64,000 nt of DNA from Neisseria subflava (GCF_024205705.1 NZ_CP073115.1:1116001-1180000), one strand, 5' to 3'; counted from the first letter of the stretch, positions 52,551-60,292 are shown. Made by a program: numbers and translations. Notes: generated from the letters alone by a model not told the origin.

Positions 52551-53030
52551 ATGGAAACGGCAAAAGCGAAAAAACAGCGTTTAATCCGTCTGATTCACGT
52601 CGGTAAAACGCAGTTGATGATGGCCGATAGCGAGTACCGTACGCTATTGGCCAATATTTCGCGCGGGAAAACGAGCAGCACTAAGTTGTCGGTCGATGAG
52701 TTAGAACTGGTGGTAACGGCTCTGAAGGCGCGTGGTTTTGTAGTAACGACAAAAGCGCAGGCTAAAAGTGACAAGCCGGATATTAAAGTCCGGCCTGCCC
52801 ATCCTGCGGTTGATGGCCAAATTAAAAAAATACGTGCGTTATGGCTTGAACTACACGGTATCGGTGCAGTAAGAAATCCGTCCGAGCTGGCTTTGGGCAG
52901 GTTTGTAAAGCGTATGGTCGGCGTTGATTATCATGGCTGGCTTGATATTGATAATGCACAGAAGGTCATTGAACACTTGAAACAATGGTTGTTACGCGAG
53001 GAAAGAAAATTGGAGGTGCTAAGTGGCTGA
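52551..53030 (+). CDS. GemA-like regulator (Mu gp16, DUF1018)
   Basis: This encodes 159 residues. KAKKQRLIRLIHVGKTQLMM, YRTLLANISRGKTSSTKLSV and IKKIRALWLELHGIGAVRNP are the GemA/DUF1018 hallmarks. In Mu, GemA modulates host gene expression and DNA supercoiling in lysogens. It overlaps mor by eight bases. Confidence 0.92.
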   Translation: METAKAKKQRLIRLIHVGKTQLMMADSEYRTLLANISRGKTSSTKLSVDELELVVTALKARGFVVTTKAQAKSDKPDIKVRPAHPAVDGQIKKIRALWLELHGIGAVRNPSELALGRFVKRMVGVDYHGWLDIDNAQKVIEHLKQWLLREERKLEVLSG

Positions 53031-53367
53031 TGAGCGTGTACCCGAGCTGGTAACCGATTTGGAAGACCAAATGTCTGCCTGTTTATGTTCTGAGCTACCG
53101 ATGTTGGATAAAACTCAGGCGAAGGTGGTAAGTAAGAAGGTGGCAAGATTCATTACGGACAACTGGGGAGGCCAATTGATTTATATCCCGAAGAACCATA
53201 TCGGCAAGGTATCGGAAAGAGACCAACAGGTATATCGGGAATTTAATGGTAAGAATCATGCGGCGTTAAGTAAGAAATTTGATTTAACTGTTCAGCAAAT
53301 CTATCGAATTGTGAAAGCAGTCGGAGATGCGGAAAGGTCGAAAAGACAGACTGATTTGTTTGGATAA
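53023..53367 (+). CDS. mor: Mor-family transcription activator
   Basis: This encodes 114 residues from a GTG. GGQLIYIPKNHIGKVSERDQ and VYREFNGKNHAALSKKFDLT with QQIYRIVKAV are the beta-strand linker and helix-turn-helix of the Mor/C family. In Mu, Mor activates the middle promoter and C the late promoters. Only one such protein is visible here, so it may do both jobs and serve the late blocks on both strands. Confidence 0.92.
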   Translation: MADERVPELVTDLEDQMSACLCSELPMLDKTQAKVVSKKVARFITDNWGGQLIYIPKNHIGKVSERDQQVYREFNGKNHAALSKKFDLTVQQIYRIVKAVGDAERSKRQTDLFG

Positions 53368-53388
53368 GTCTCGTAATAAAACGGAATG

Positions 53389-53416
53389 GCGGTCAGGTTT
53401 TATCCTGACCGCTTTT
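53389..53416 (+). terminator. Intrinsic terminator after mor
   Basis: GCGGTCAGG and CCTGACCGC form a perfect 9-bp stem with a 6-base loop, followed by TTTT. The rest of 53417-53553 has no gene. Confidence 0.85.
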
Positions 53417-53553
53417 ATATTGCGTTTCTCGTCTTGGTCGGGGGTTTGCCTACCCTGAGCCATAAACTCGCTAAAAATGCCGTTTTTGCGCATTTTGAGT
53501 AAAACATGTTTTAAACCGCATTAAAAGCCGTTTCAGACGGCCTTTGTCAAAAT

Positions 53554-53582
53554 AGCCTCATCAATCCGATGGGGCTTTTTTT
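53554..53582 (+). promoter_or_regulatory. Leader hairpin with U-run directly before gpI start
   Basis: AGCCTCATC pairs with GATGGGGCT (one G-T pair) across AATCC, followed by seven T and then the GTG start of the protease gene. It looks like an intrinsic terminator and contains the only G-rich stretch that could serve as the ribosome site. The endolysin gene has the same layout. Confidence 0.7.
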
Positions 53583-54716
53583 GTGAAAAAGTTGTTTGAA
53601 ATTTTTAAATCCGGCACGCGTACTGACAATAACGGCCGAAAAGTGACGATTACCGATGCGGATGTGGCTCAGGCAGCTGCTGCATATGATCCAAAGCTGC
53701 ATGAAGCACCACTGGTTATCGGCCATCCGAAGACCGATGCTCCGGCCTATGGCTGGGTGGGCAGTCTGCAAGCCGATGGTGGTGTGCTGTCTGCCGATTT
53801 TGCGCAAATGGACGATGATTTTGTCAGTCTTGTACAAAGCGGCCGCTACAAAAAAGTGTCGGCCAGTTTCTATCCGCCCGACAGCCCGAGCAATCCGAAG
53901 CCAGGCTCTTGGTATCTGCGCCATGTCGGTTTTCTCGGTGCGCAACCACCTGCGGTAAAAGGTTTATCCGCCATTAATTTTGCTGAAGACGATGAGTATG
54001 TCGAGTTTTCCGAATATGCACACCGCCGCACGGCCTTGATTTTCCGTCGTCTGCGTGAGTGGCTGATTGAGCAGTACGACGCGGCCACCGCCGATAAAGT
54101 AGTTGCCGATTGGGAAATTCGCGACATTGAAGAATCGGCAGACTGGCAGCCCGAACCGCCCACACCGGCATTTGCCGACCCTGTAACCCCAAACGAATCT
54201 CAAACCCATGAAAACAAGGAGACCTCTATGTCGCCCGAAGAACAACTGGCAGCCGAAAAAGCCGCCCGTGAACAAGCCGAAGCTAAGGCAGCCGCTGCGG
54301 AAGCAGAGCTGAAACGCTTGCAAGACGAGCAAGACCAAGCCTTGCGTGAAGGTCAACATGATCAGAATGCCGAATTTGCCGAAGCCTTGGTAAAAGAAGG
54401 CCGTCTAAAACCCGCTGATAAGGATTTGGTGGTGCAGGTATTGGACTTCGCAGAATACCCCGAACATACCAGCGTCGATTTTGGCGAAGGCAGCACCATT
54501 GGCGAAGCGTTGCGCCAATTCTTGCGCAACCTGCCGGAAGTATTGCCAAGCGGCCACTATACCAAAGGGACTACTCCTATGGCTTCCTCCGGACTGCCAG
54601 CCGATTTTGCCGAAGTGGCTAATCCTGATGCGCTGAGCCATCACGAACGTGCTGTGGCTTTGGCAGCCAAAGAAGGCATCAGCTACGAAGAAGCGGCACG
54701 CCGTACCGCCGTTTAA
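53583..54716 (+). CDS. Prohead protease / scaffold fusion (Mu gpI-like)
   Basis: This encodes 377 residues from a GTG. The N-terminal ~180 residues match Mu gpI protease (NNGRKVTITDADVAQAAAAY, APLVIGHPKTDAPAYGWVGS, YKKVSASFYPP ... LRHVGFLGAQPPAVKGL). The His in VIGHP and Ser in VSASFY are candidate catalytic residues. The C-terminal part is a scaffold with a coiled coil (KAAREQAEAKAAAAEAELKR). An internal start at 54228 makes the scaffold alone. Confidence 0.9.
   Translation: MKKLFEIFKSGTRTDNNGRKVTITDADVAQAAAAYDPKLHEAPLVIGHPKTDAPAYGWVGSLQADGGVLSADFAQMDDDFVSLVQSGRYKKVSASFYPPDSPSNPKPGSWYLRHVGFLGAQPPAVKGLSAINFAEDDEYVEFSEYAHRRTALIFRRLREWLIEQYDAATADKVVADWEIRDIEESADWQPEPPTPAFADPVTPNESQTHENKETSMSPEEQLAAEKAAREQAEAKAAAAEAELKRLQDEQDQALREGQHDQNAEFAEALVKEGRLKPADKDLVVQVLDFAEYPEHTSVDFGEGSTIGEALRQFLRNLPEVLPSGHYTKGTTPMASSGLPADFAEVANPDALSHHERAVALAAKEGISYEEAARRTAV
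54228..54716 (+). CDS. Nested scaffold protein (Mu gpZ-like)
   Basis: In frame within the protease gene, AAGGAG (54216-54221) precedes the ATG of MSPEEQLAAEKAAREQAEAK by six bases. The 162-residue product would be the head scaffold without the protease, as gpZ is made from inside gene I in Mu. Confidence 0.75.
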   Translation: MSPEEQLAAEKAAREQAEAKAAAAEAELKRLQDEQDQALREGQHDQNAEFAEALVKEGRLKPADKDLVVQVLDFAEYPEHTSVDFGEGSTIGEALRQFLRNLPEVLPSGHYTKGTTPMASSGLPADFAEVANPDALSHHERAVALAAKEGISYEEAARRTAV

Positions 54717-54718
54717 CC

Positions 54719-54743
54719 CAAAAGCGACGATGTCGTCGTATTT
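54719..54743. repeat. Imperfect GCGACGA-TG-TCGTCGT palindrome before capsid gene
   Basis: AAAGCGACGATGTCGTCGTATTT-like inverted pair, a decayed relative of the palindromes at 45198 and 47861, just upstream of the capsid ribosome site (GAAAGGA). Confidence 0.6.
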
Positions 54744-54762
54744 CAATTTGAAAGGATGAACG

Positions 54763-55698
54763 ATGAGTTCTCATTTGCGCCGCCTTCGCGGTCAGGTCGA
54801 TCCAGTTTTAACCAATCTGGCAGTCGGTTATAAAAACGCGGAATTTATTGCTGAGAAAATTTTCCCTCAAGTATTCACTGATAAAGAAGGCGTACAGGTG
54901 CCGGTGTTCGGCAAAGGCTCTTTTGTCGAATACGACACAAAGCGTGCCGTCGGTGCGGCGTCTAATGTGATTACGTTGGATGCGCCGAACTATCTGCCGA
55001 TTGTGTTGGAAGAACACGATTTAGCGGCTGGTGTGGATTACCGTGAGCAAGCGGAATCGCTGTTTAACGAGCAAGCCAAAGCTACCCGTCGCGCTACCAA
55101 GGGTGTGCAACTGCGCCAAGAAATCGAAACGGCTGCTTTGCTGCAGGCGAAATCTGCTTATCAGAGTGGTCACACTAAAGATTTGGCGGCCACGAAAAAG
55201 TGGAGTGCCGATAATTCAGATCCGTTGGCCGATATTGAAAGTGCACGTGAAACCGTCCGTGCAGCTTGCGGTGTGCGCCCCGGCGTATTGGTAGTAGGTG
55301 CCAGCGTGTTGTCTCAACTCAAGCACAATAAGGCTCTCCTCGCCTCTCTGTCCGCCAATGATCGTAAATCTCTGTTGACTGTCGAGCAGTTGAAAAACCT
55401 GCTGGAACTGGATGACATCATTGTCGGTCAGGCTGTTTCATCTGTTGCAACCGGCAAACCTACCAAAGATGTTTGGGGTAAATTTGCCAGCCTGATTGTT
55501 CGACCAGATTTGGTTTCAGACGGCAATGACGAAGGCGAACCTGCATTCGGCTATACCTTCCGCCGCCGTGGCATGCCGGTGGTCGACCGTTATGAAGAAG
55601 TTGGCGGCAAAGTCGAATATGCCCGTTATACCGATATCCGCAAAGCGGCTGTGGTGGGTAGTGCGTGCGGTTTCTTGTTTGAAAACGCAGTAGATTAA
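54763..55698 (+). CDS. Major capsid protein
   Basis: This encodes 311 residues. Position after protease/scaffold and before connector genes, and the overall pattern (NAEFIAEKIFPQVFTDKEGV, EEHDLAAGVDYREQAESLFN, LVVGASVLSQLKHNKALLAS, AFGYTFRRRGMPVVDRYEEV), mark it as an HK97-fold major head protein. The sequence does not look like classical Mu gpT, so the head module may derive from another lineage. Over 400 copies would build the head. Confidence 0.82.
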   Translation: MSSHLRRLRGQVDPVLTNLAVGYKNAEFIAEKIFPQVFTDKEGVQVPVFGKGSFVEYDTKRAVGAASNVITLDAPNYLPIVLEEHDLAAGVDYREQAESLFNEQAKATRRATKGVQLRQEIETAALLQAKSAYQSGHTKDLAATKKWSADNSDPLADIESARETVRAACGVRPGVLVVGASVLSQLKHNKALLASLSANDRKSLLTVEQLKNLLELDDIIVGQAVSSVATGKPTKDVWGKFASLIVRPDLVSDGNDEGEPAFGYTFRRRGMPVVDRYEEVGGKVEYARYTDIRKAAVVGSACGFLFENAVD

Positions 55699-55743
55699 TT
55701 GGCAAGGCCGTCTGGAGTGCCTAGACGGCTAGGGAGAAAAAAT

Positions 55744-56010
55744 ATGAGCTTAAAGATTACACCTCAAGAAATCGAAAACAAGATTGATAAGGCTGATTAT
55801 CACCGTGTGGGTGAGACAACTGCAATCGTTTGCTCGTTGACCCTGAAATCAGGTTTTGTCGTGATTGGTAAGGCGGCTTGTTTTAGCCACGATATTTTTG
55901 ACGAACAGATGGGCTGTGAATTGGCATACCAAGATGCTATTCGCCATCTGTGTGAATTGGAAGCTTATCGTTTGAAAGAAAATGCAGTTATGCAGAAAGT
56001 AGAGGTTTAA
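55744..56010 (+). CDS. Gp49/gp66-family phage protein
   Basis: This encodes 88 residues from MSLKITPQEIENKI with AGGGAGAA ahead. DKADYHRVGETTAIVCSLTL and GFVVIGKAACFSHDIFDEQM match the N4 gp49 / Sf6 gp66 family (DYHRxxxTxxTVCxLTLxNGF). Function unknown. It sits between capsid and DUF2190 genes. Confidence 0.8.
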   Translation: MSLKITPQEIENKIDKADYHRVGETTAIVCSLTLKSGFVVIGKAACFSHDIFDEQMGCELAYQDAIRHLCELEAYRLKENAVMQKVEV

Positions 56011-56343
56011 ATGGCTCAAACCAAACAAGTGGTACTGGTAACCACCATTACCGCAACAGGCGCGATTGTGAAAAACCGCTTTGTTAATTTTAAAGGCGCA
56101 CAGGCTAGAGCCGGCGAGGCCATTTTGGGTGTCGCTCCATATGATGTTGAAACTGGTGATACTGCTACAGTCGATGTGGTCGGTATCGCTGTTGTCGAAT
56201 CAGGTGGCGCAGTGGCTATCGGTGCCGAAGTAGGCGCAGACGAACAAGGCTGTGCAATACCCGATGCATTAAGAAATGTCGGTAGGGCTCTGACTGCTGC
56301 AACCGCTGCAGGTGAAACTGTTCGTGTATTGTTGAGAGGTTAA
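56011..56343 (+). CDS. DUF2190 capsid-decoration protein
   Basis: This encodes 110 residues. ITATGAIVKNRFVNFKGAQA, AILGVAPYDVETGD and VDVVGIAVVESGGAVAIGAE with GRALTAATAAGETVRVLL are typical of the DUF2190 family, beta-rich proteins that decorate or stabilise phage heads. It directly follows the gp49-like stop. Confidence 0.85.
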   Translation: MAQTKQVVLVTTITATGAIVKNRFVNFKGAQARAGEAILGVAPYDVETGDTATVDVVGIAVVESGGAVAIGAEVGADEQGCAIPDALRNVGRALTAATAAGETVRVLLRG

Positions 56344-56345
56344 TC

Positions 56346-56600
56346 ATGGCTAAGGTTTATATCGCAAACACTGCATTGATTCTTGAAGACGAAGCCGGTA
56401 AGCAATTCCGTGTGGAAGCAGGCGAAGCTATTGAGCTGACACCTGAACAATACGAATCAGTGGCCGCTCATGTAACGCCGACGGTAACTACAGGCGAAGA
56501 GCTGGATGCACAACAGGCAGAAGCTCAAGAGAAAACGCCGTCTAAAGAAGAGCCTGAGTCCAAAACCAAAACGCAACGCAAAACAAAGGCGGACGCGTAA
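56346..56600 (+). CDS. Mu gp35-like small head protein
   Basis: This encodes 84 residues. MAKVYIANTALILEDEAGKQ and RVEAGEAIELTPEQYESVAA form a small beta domain, followed by a charged tail (EEPESKTKTQRKTKADA). Position before gp36 matches Mu gene 35. Function unknown. Confidence 0.7.
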   Translation: MAKVYIANTALILEDEAGKQFRVEAGEAIELTPEQYESVAAHVTPTVTTGEELDAQQAEAQEKTPSKEEPESKTKTQRKTKADA

Positions 56601-57028
56601 TGTACTACATCAACGCCGAGAATATGCTCAAGGCTATGAGTAAGCCGGAATTGGTGCAGTTGACCAACGATGAGCCGCGTGCGACTGAGCCGGATATGGC
56701 GGTGGTAGATGAAGCCATCCGCTATGCCAGCGACTTGGTTGACGGCTATTTGCGCGGACGCTATCCGCTGCCTCTTAAGTCGGTGCCGACGGTGTTGCCG
56801 CCATTGTGTATCAACATTGCCCGCCATTTCCTGCACTCGCGCCGCATCAATCGGGCGGATTTCCCGAAGACGTTGGAGACTGCCTACAACGCGACTCTGA
56901 AAACGTTGGAAGCCATCCGCGACGGCAAAATCCATATCGGCGTTGATACTTTGGACAAAGAGGCGCAGCCGGAGCCAGGCGCGTATCACACGCGTGGCGG
57001 TTCGCGTATTGACATGACGGGGTATTGA
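56600..57028 (+). CDS. DUF1320 head-tail connector (Mu gp36-like)
   Basis: This encodes 142 residues. IRYASDLVDGYLRGRYPLPL and LPPLCINIARHFLHSRRINR are the DUF1320 signature: a helical head-completion/connector protein. It overlaps the previous stop by one base. Confidence 0.9.
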   Translation: MYYINAENMLKAMSKPELVQLTNDEPRATEPDMAVVDEAIRYASDLVDGYLRGRYPLPLKSVPTVLPPLCINIARHFLHSRRINRADFPKTLETAYNATLKTLEAIRDGKIHIGVDTLDKEAQPEPGAYHTRGGSRIDMTGY

Positions 57029-57030
57029 TT

Positions 57031-57534
57031 GTGAGTGCGACACGTCCTGTTATTGACGCGGTAGTTGAGCATTTGCAGACGGCCATTCCATGGGTCATCG
57101 TGGAAGCGTTCCCCGAAAGGCCGTCTGAATACCAGTTTATCCACCCGACCGGTGCGATTTTGGTGGGCTACGGTGGCAGTAAGTTCACTGATTTGGAACA
57201 TTTGGGCAACATTGCCCAGCAGCGCGACATGACGCTGGTGTTAACCGTTATCGGCAGCAATCTGCACGGCGATGAAGGCACGCTGGCGATTTTAGACGAA
57301 GCCCGGTTGGCGATTGTCGGCTTCCGCCCTCCAAACTGTCTGCCGTGTCATTTATTGCAAGAGCGTTTTTTAAACGAAGATGCCGGTGCATGGCAGTATG
57401 AGCTGACCGTTCAGACGGAAACTCAACAAGTCGAAGTTTGTAAGCCCAATACCAATCCCTTGCTCATTAAGGTGCATGGCCGCTTGAATGGAAATGCATT
57501 AAACCCTGATTTAAAACCTAAGGAGAATTCATAA
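57031..57534 (+). CDS. DUF1834 tail-terminator-like protein (Mu gp37-like)
   Basis: About 167 residues from a GTG at 57031 (a TTG at 57025 overlapping the gp36 stop is an alternative). VDAVVEHLQTAIPWVIVEAF, TGAILVGYGGSKF and AQQRDMTLVLTVIGSNLHGD match DUF1834. In Mu this is a tail-completion protein. A Neisseria uptake core is embedded (near 57119). Confidence 0.88.
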   Translation: MSATRPVIDAVVEHLQTAIPWVIVEAFPERPSEYQFIHPTGAILVGYGGSKFTDLEHLGNIAQQRDMTLVLTVIGSNLHGDEGTLAILDEARLAIVGFRPPNCLPCHLLQERFLNEDAGAWQYELTVQTETQQVEVCKPNTNPLLIKVHGRLNGNALNPDLKPKENS

Positions 57535-58928
57535 TGGCAGCAGCCTATCATCATGGTACGGAGACCATCCGTATTGACGGTGGTTCTAATCCTGTCTATA
57601 CCGTTGACGGTGCGATTACGGCTATTGTCGGTACTGCACCAGTCGGTGCGGTCAACGAATTGACTGTGTGTCAAACCAAGAAAGACTTTGCACAATTTGG
57701 CGGTGAGCTGACCGGTAAAGGCTTTACTTTGCCTGATGCGGCCAATATTTGGACACGTTATGCTTCTGGTGTGGCTTATGTGATTAACGTGTGCGATCCC
57801 GCACGCCATAAGACCCAAGTACAGAACGAAGTATTGACCGTCGACAGCAATACCTTGACGGCCTATACCGCCAAACCTGCACTGCTTGCCGGTTATGCCC
57901 TGACTGACGGCGCATCCGCACTGACCGAAGGCCAGCACTACACCATCAACACGCTAACCGGCGAGATTGTGTATAAAACCAAACCGACCGCCCCGAAAAT
58001 CAGTTACAGCTACGTAGACCCGACCAAAGTAACAGAGGCCGACATCATCGGTGCATATGTCGCGGCTACCGGAAAGCGTACGGGCTTGGAGCTGCTCTCA
58101 GAAGGCTACAATCGCCAAGGCGCAGATGCCAAAATCATTATTGTGCCGAATTACGACAAAACGGCTACCGTCGCCGCCAAAATGATTACTGTGGCCGACA
58201 ACCTGAATGCAATTGCCTATATCAACGCACCTGAAGGCACGACCTTGAGCAAAGCTCTCGAAGGCCGTGGACCATTGGGTACGATTAATTTTCAGACATC
58301 AAGCGACCGTGCCGAGCTGTTTTTTCCGCATGTGATCGGTCTGTTGGGTATGGAATCACTGGCTACCCACGCTGCTGGTCTGCGCATGAAGACCGATGTT
58401 GAGCAGGGTTATTGGTTCAGCAAATCCAACCGCGAACTCTTGGGTGTAACCGGCGTGGAAATCGGTCTGACTGCTCGCGCCGACGACCCGCAGTCCGAAA
58501 CCAACCGCCTCAATGAAAAAGGCATTACTACCGTCTTCAATAGCTACGGTACTGGGTACCGTATGTGGGGCAACCGTCTTGCCTGTTTCCCAACTACTTC
58601 TCACATCAAGAACTTTGAGGTAGCCCAACGTACCGGCGACTTGATTGACGAGTCCATCCGTCGCGCCGAGTTGCAATATGTCGACCGCCCGATTGACGAA
58701 GCCTTGCTCGACAGCCTGCTGGAAACCGTCCGTACCTACATGAGTACGTTGCCGTCCATCGTCGGCTTCTCTCTGAGTTTGGACTACGACTACGATTTGG
58801 TCGACGCATTCAGCAAAGGCCAAGTCCCCATCGTTTATTCCTACACACCGAAAATCCCGGCCGAACGTCTGACCAATACCTCGGTAATGACCCGCAAATA
58901 TCTGGCCAACTTGGTCAGCGGCAATTAA
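57534..58928 (+). CDS. Contractile tail sheath (Mu gpL-like)
   Basis: This encodes 464 residues with AAGGAG ahead. Sheath features are IRIDGGSNPVYTVDGAITAI near the N-terminus, GAYVAATGKRTGLELLSEGY, and the conserved C-terminal domain LNEKGITTVFNSYGTGYRMW ... VAQRTGDLIDESIRRAELQY. The sheath contracts to drive the tube into the host envelope, so this is a myovirus-type tail. Confidence 0.93.
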   Translation: MAAAYHHGTETIRIDGGSNPVYTVDGAITAIVGTAPVGAVNELTVCQTKKDFAQFGGELTGKGFTLPDAANIWTRYASGVAYVINVCDPARHKTQVQNEVLTVDSNTLTAYTAKPALLAGYALTDGASALTEGQHYTINTLTGEIVYKTKPTAPKISYSYVDPTKVTEADIIGAYVAATGKRTGLELLSEGYNRQGADAKIIIVPNYDKTATVAAKMITVADNLNAIAYINAPEGTTLSKALEGRGPLGTINFQTSSDRAELFFPHVIGLLGMESLATHAAGLRMKTDVEQGYWFSKSNRELLGVTGVEIGLTARADDPQSETNRLNEKGITTVFNSYGTGYRMWGNRLACFPTTSHIKNFEVAQRTGDLIDESIRRAELQYVDRPIDEALLDSLLETVRTYMSTLPSIVGFSLSLDYDYDLVDAFSKGQVPIVYSYTPKIPAERLTNTSVMTRKYLANLVSGN

Positions 58929-58939
58929 GGAGCTGAAAC

Positions 58940-59455
58940 ATGGCGCAATTAAATGCAATTTACAATGCCAACGTCTATATCGACGGCAACAATCTACTGG
59001 GCAAGGCGGCAGAAATTACCGCGCCTGAAGTCGAGTTCACTATGGATGAAGTCACCGGCTTGGGTCTTTTCGGTACGATCAAGCTGCCAAGCGGCATGGA
59101 GGCTTTGGAATCCGAAATCACATGGAACAGCTTTTATCCCGAAGTGGCCTCACGCAGCAAGAATCCGTTTAAAGCGGTGCAGCTGATGATTCGTTCCAAC
59201 CTGCAAACATTCGACGCAGCAGGTTTGCAGAAAGAAGTGCCAATGGTCACTACTATGACCGGCACATTCGGCAAAGATGCGTTGGGTGGCTTTAAACCAA
59301 AAGAAAAGGCAGCGTTTTCCAGCACCTTCCAGGTAAATGAAGTACGCCAAGTAGCTGATGGCCGAGAGCTCTTCTACTACAACTTCTTCAATAATATTCT
59401 GCGCGTGGACGGCGTAGATGTATTGGCACAGATGCGTAAAAACATCGGCGCATAA
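58940..59455 (+). CDS. Tail tube protein (Mu gpM-like)
   Basis: This encodes 171 residues. NANVYIDGNNLLGKAAEITA, VEFTMDEVTGLGLFGTIKLP and MEALESEITWNSFYPEVASR match the Mu/P2-like tube family (DUF2597/FII type). It polymerises inside the sheath. It follows the sheath gene by 11 bases with a GGAGCTGAAAC leader. Confidence 0.92.
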   Translation: MAQLNAIYNANVYIDGNNLLGKAAEITAPEVEFTMDEVTGLGLFGTIKLPSGMEALESEITWNSFYPEVASRSKNPFKAVQLMIRSNLQTFDAAGLQKEVPMVTTMTGTFGKDALGGFKPKEKAAFSSTFQVNEVRQVADGRELFYYNFFNNILRVDGVDVLAQMRKNIGA

Positions 59456-59498
59456 GTATTAAAACACATTAAAAGCTGGTTCAGACGGCCTTTGGCAG

Positions 59499-59533
59499 AA
59501 TTGCTGTATCTTTCTTGGGTACAGCAATTTTTT
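59499..59533 (+). terminator. Hairpin between tube and chaperone genes
   Basis: AATTGCTGTA and TACAGCAATT form a 10-bp stem with an 11-base loop and a T run. It lies past the most abundantly needed structural genes, so partial termination could lower expression of the tail chaperones. Confidence 0.7.
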
Positions 59534-59554
59534 ATTGATTTTCAAAAGGATTAA

Positions 59555-59854
59555 ATGATGACTGAAGCGCAAAAACTGCAAGACAACTTGGGTGCAACTA
59601 AAACTGTAAAGCTGAAATATCCTGTACGTTTGGCGACGGGCGAAAACCTGACCGAACTGAAACTGCGCCGTCCGCGTGTGGGTGATTTGCGTGCTGTGGC
59701 GCACTTGAGCAGCGATGCCGAACAGGAGTTGACGATTTTCGCGCGCATCACAGGTTTGGTGCCTGAAGATTTGGACGAGCTGGATTTGTATGACTACAAA
59801 CAGGTGCAAGACTGGTTTCGTCGCTCACAAGAAGACGAAGCCGCTGCTGAGTAA
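59555..59854 (+). CDS. Tail assembly chaperone (Mu gp41-like)
   Basis: This encodes 99 residues. LKYPVRLATGENLTELKLRR and VGDLRAVAHLSSDAEQELTI, then ITGLVPEDLDELDLYDYKQV, match the phage tail assembly family (Mu gp41 / P2 E type). Chaperones keep the tape measure soluble before tube assembly. The stop overlaps a second frame that continues to 60020. Confidence 0.88.
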   Translation: MMTEAQKLQDNLGATKTVKLKYPVRLATGENLTELKLRRPRVGDLRAVAHLSSDAEQELTIFARITGLVPEDLDELDLYDYKQVQDWFRRSQEDEAAAE

Positions 59855-60020
59855 TAAAGAAGCCGATGAGCAGCTTTTGAATGCTGTTGCTGATTTGGCT
59901 TGGTGGTTTGGCTGGAGTGTTCAAGAAGTGTATGCCATGCCGCTTGATGAGTTTGAAGACTGGCAAAAAGAAGCAGCCCGCCAAATCAAGGCGGGCTACG
60001 GAAGAATCGGGGGTATTTAA
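59790..60020 (+). CDS. Tail assembly chaperone extension (Mu gp42-like), likely frameshift product
   Basis: A frame shifted by +1 (equivalently -2) relative to the previous gene stays open from before 59790 and, past that gene's stop, encodes NKEADEQLLNAVADLAWWFGW and FEDWQKEAARQIKAGYGRIG, the gp42/GpE'-like conserved part. No start with a ribosome site is visible; many tail operons make such an extension by programmed frameshift, and Mu-type ones are reported to use an unusual shift. The exact slip site is not resolved. Confidence 0.75.
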   Translation: MTTNRCKTGFVAHKKTKPLLSNKEADEQLLNAVADLAWWFGWSVQEVYAMPLDEFEDWQKEAARQIKAGYGRIGGI

Positions 60021-60292
60021 GAAGTCAGTTTGTCTTTGATAAAGACACATCCAGCGACCAAGCCACCAACGGCCAAACTGATAAGTAGAACTGGCAATCC
60101 GCCAAGTAGCAAATAAAGTACAACGGCAGCAGTTAAGACAACAATCAGTGGCACTATCAATTCAATGATAGGCGCAGATGAATAAGCGACTACTGTAAAA
60201 GCTACTGCAGTCAAATACAAAACAAAGCAGGCATTAAAAGTAGTATCGCTGACGTGATTGAAAATTTGTTCGTATTTTTTAGTTGCGTACAT
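60017..60292 (-). CDS. Small multi-pass membrane protein, moron
   Basis: This encodes 91 residues from MYATKKYEQIFNHV with a strong AAGGAG ribosome site (minus strand, near 60298). Three hydrophobic stretches are visible: NACFVLYLTAVAFTVVAY, IIELIVPLIVVLTAAVVLYL and LPVLLISLAVGGLVAGCVFI. It is the only minus-strand gene in the tail operon, wedged between the chaperone and tape measure genes, so it must have its own promoter. Such morons often act in the lysogen, for example in superinfection exclusion. No family recognised. Confidence 0.75.
   Translation of the reverse strand: MYATKKYEQIFNHVSDTTFNACFVLYLTAVAFTVVAYSSAPIIELIVPLIVVLTAAVVLYLLLGGLPVLLISLAVGGLVAGCVFIKDKLTS

Noticed and set aside
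45198..54743. GCGACG palindromes considered as CRISPR-like repeats
   Set aside because: Only three units, several kilobases apart, with no spacers and no cas genes.
54763..55698. Capsid gene considered as an encapsulin
   Set aside because: It lies in a complete phage head operon with protease/scaffold and connectors; the HK97 fold is shared but context is viral.
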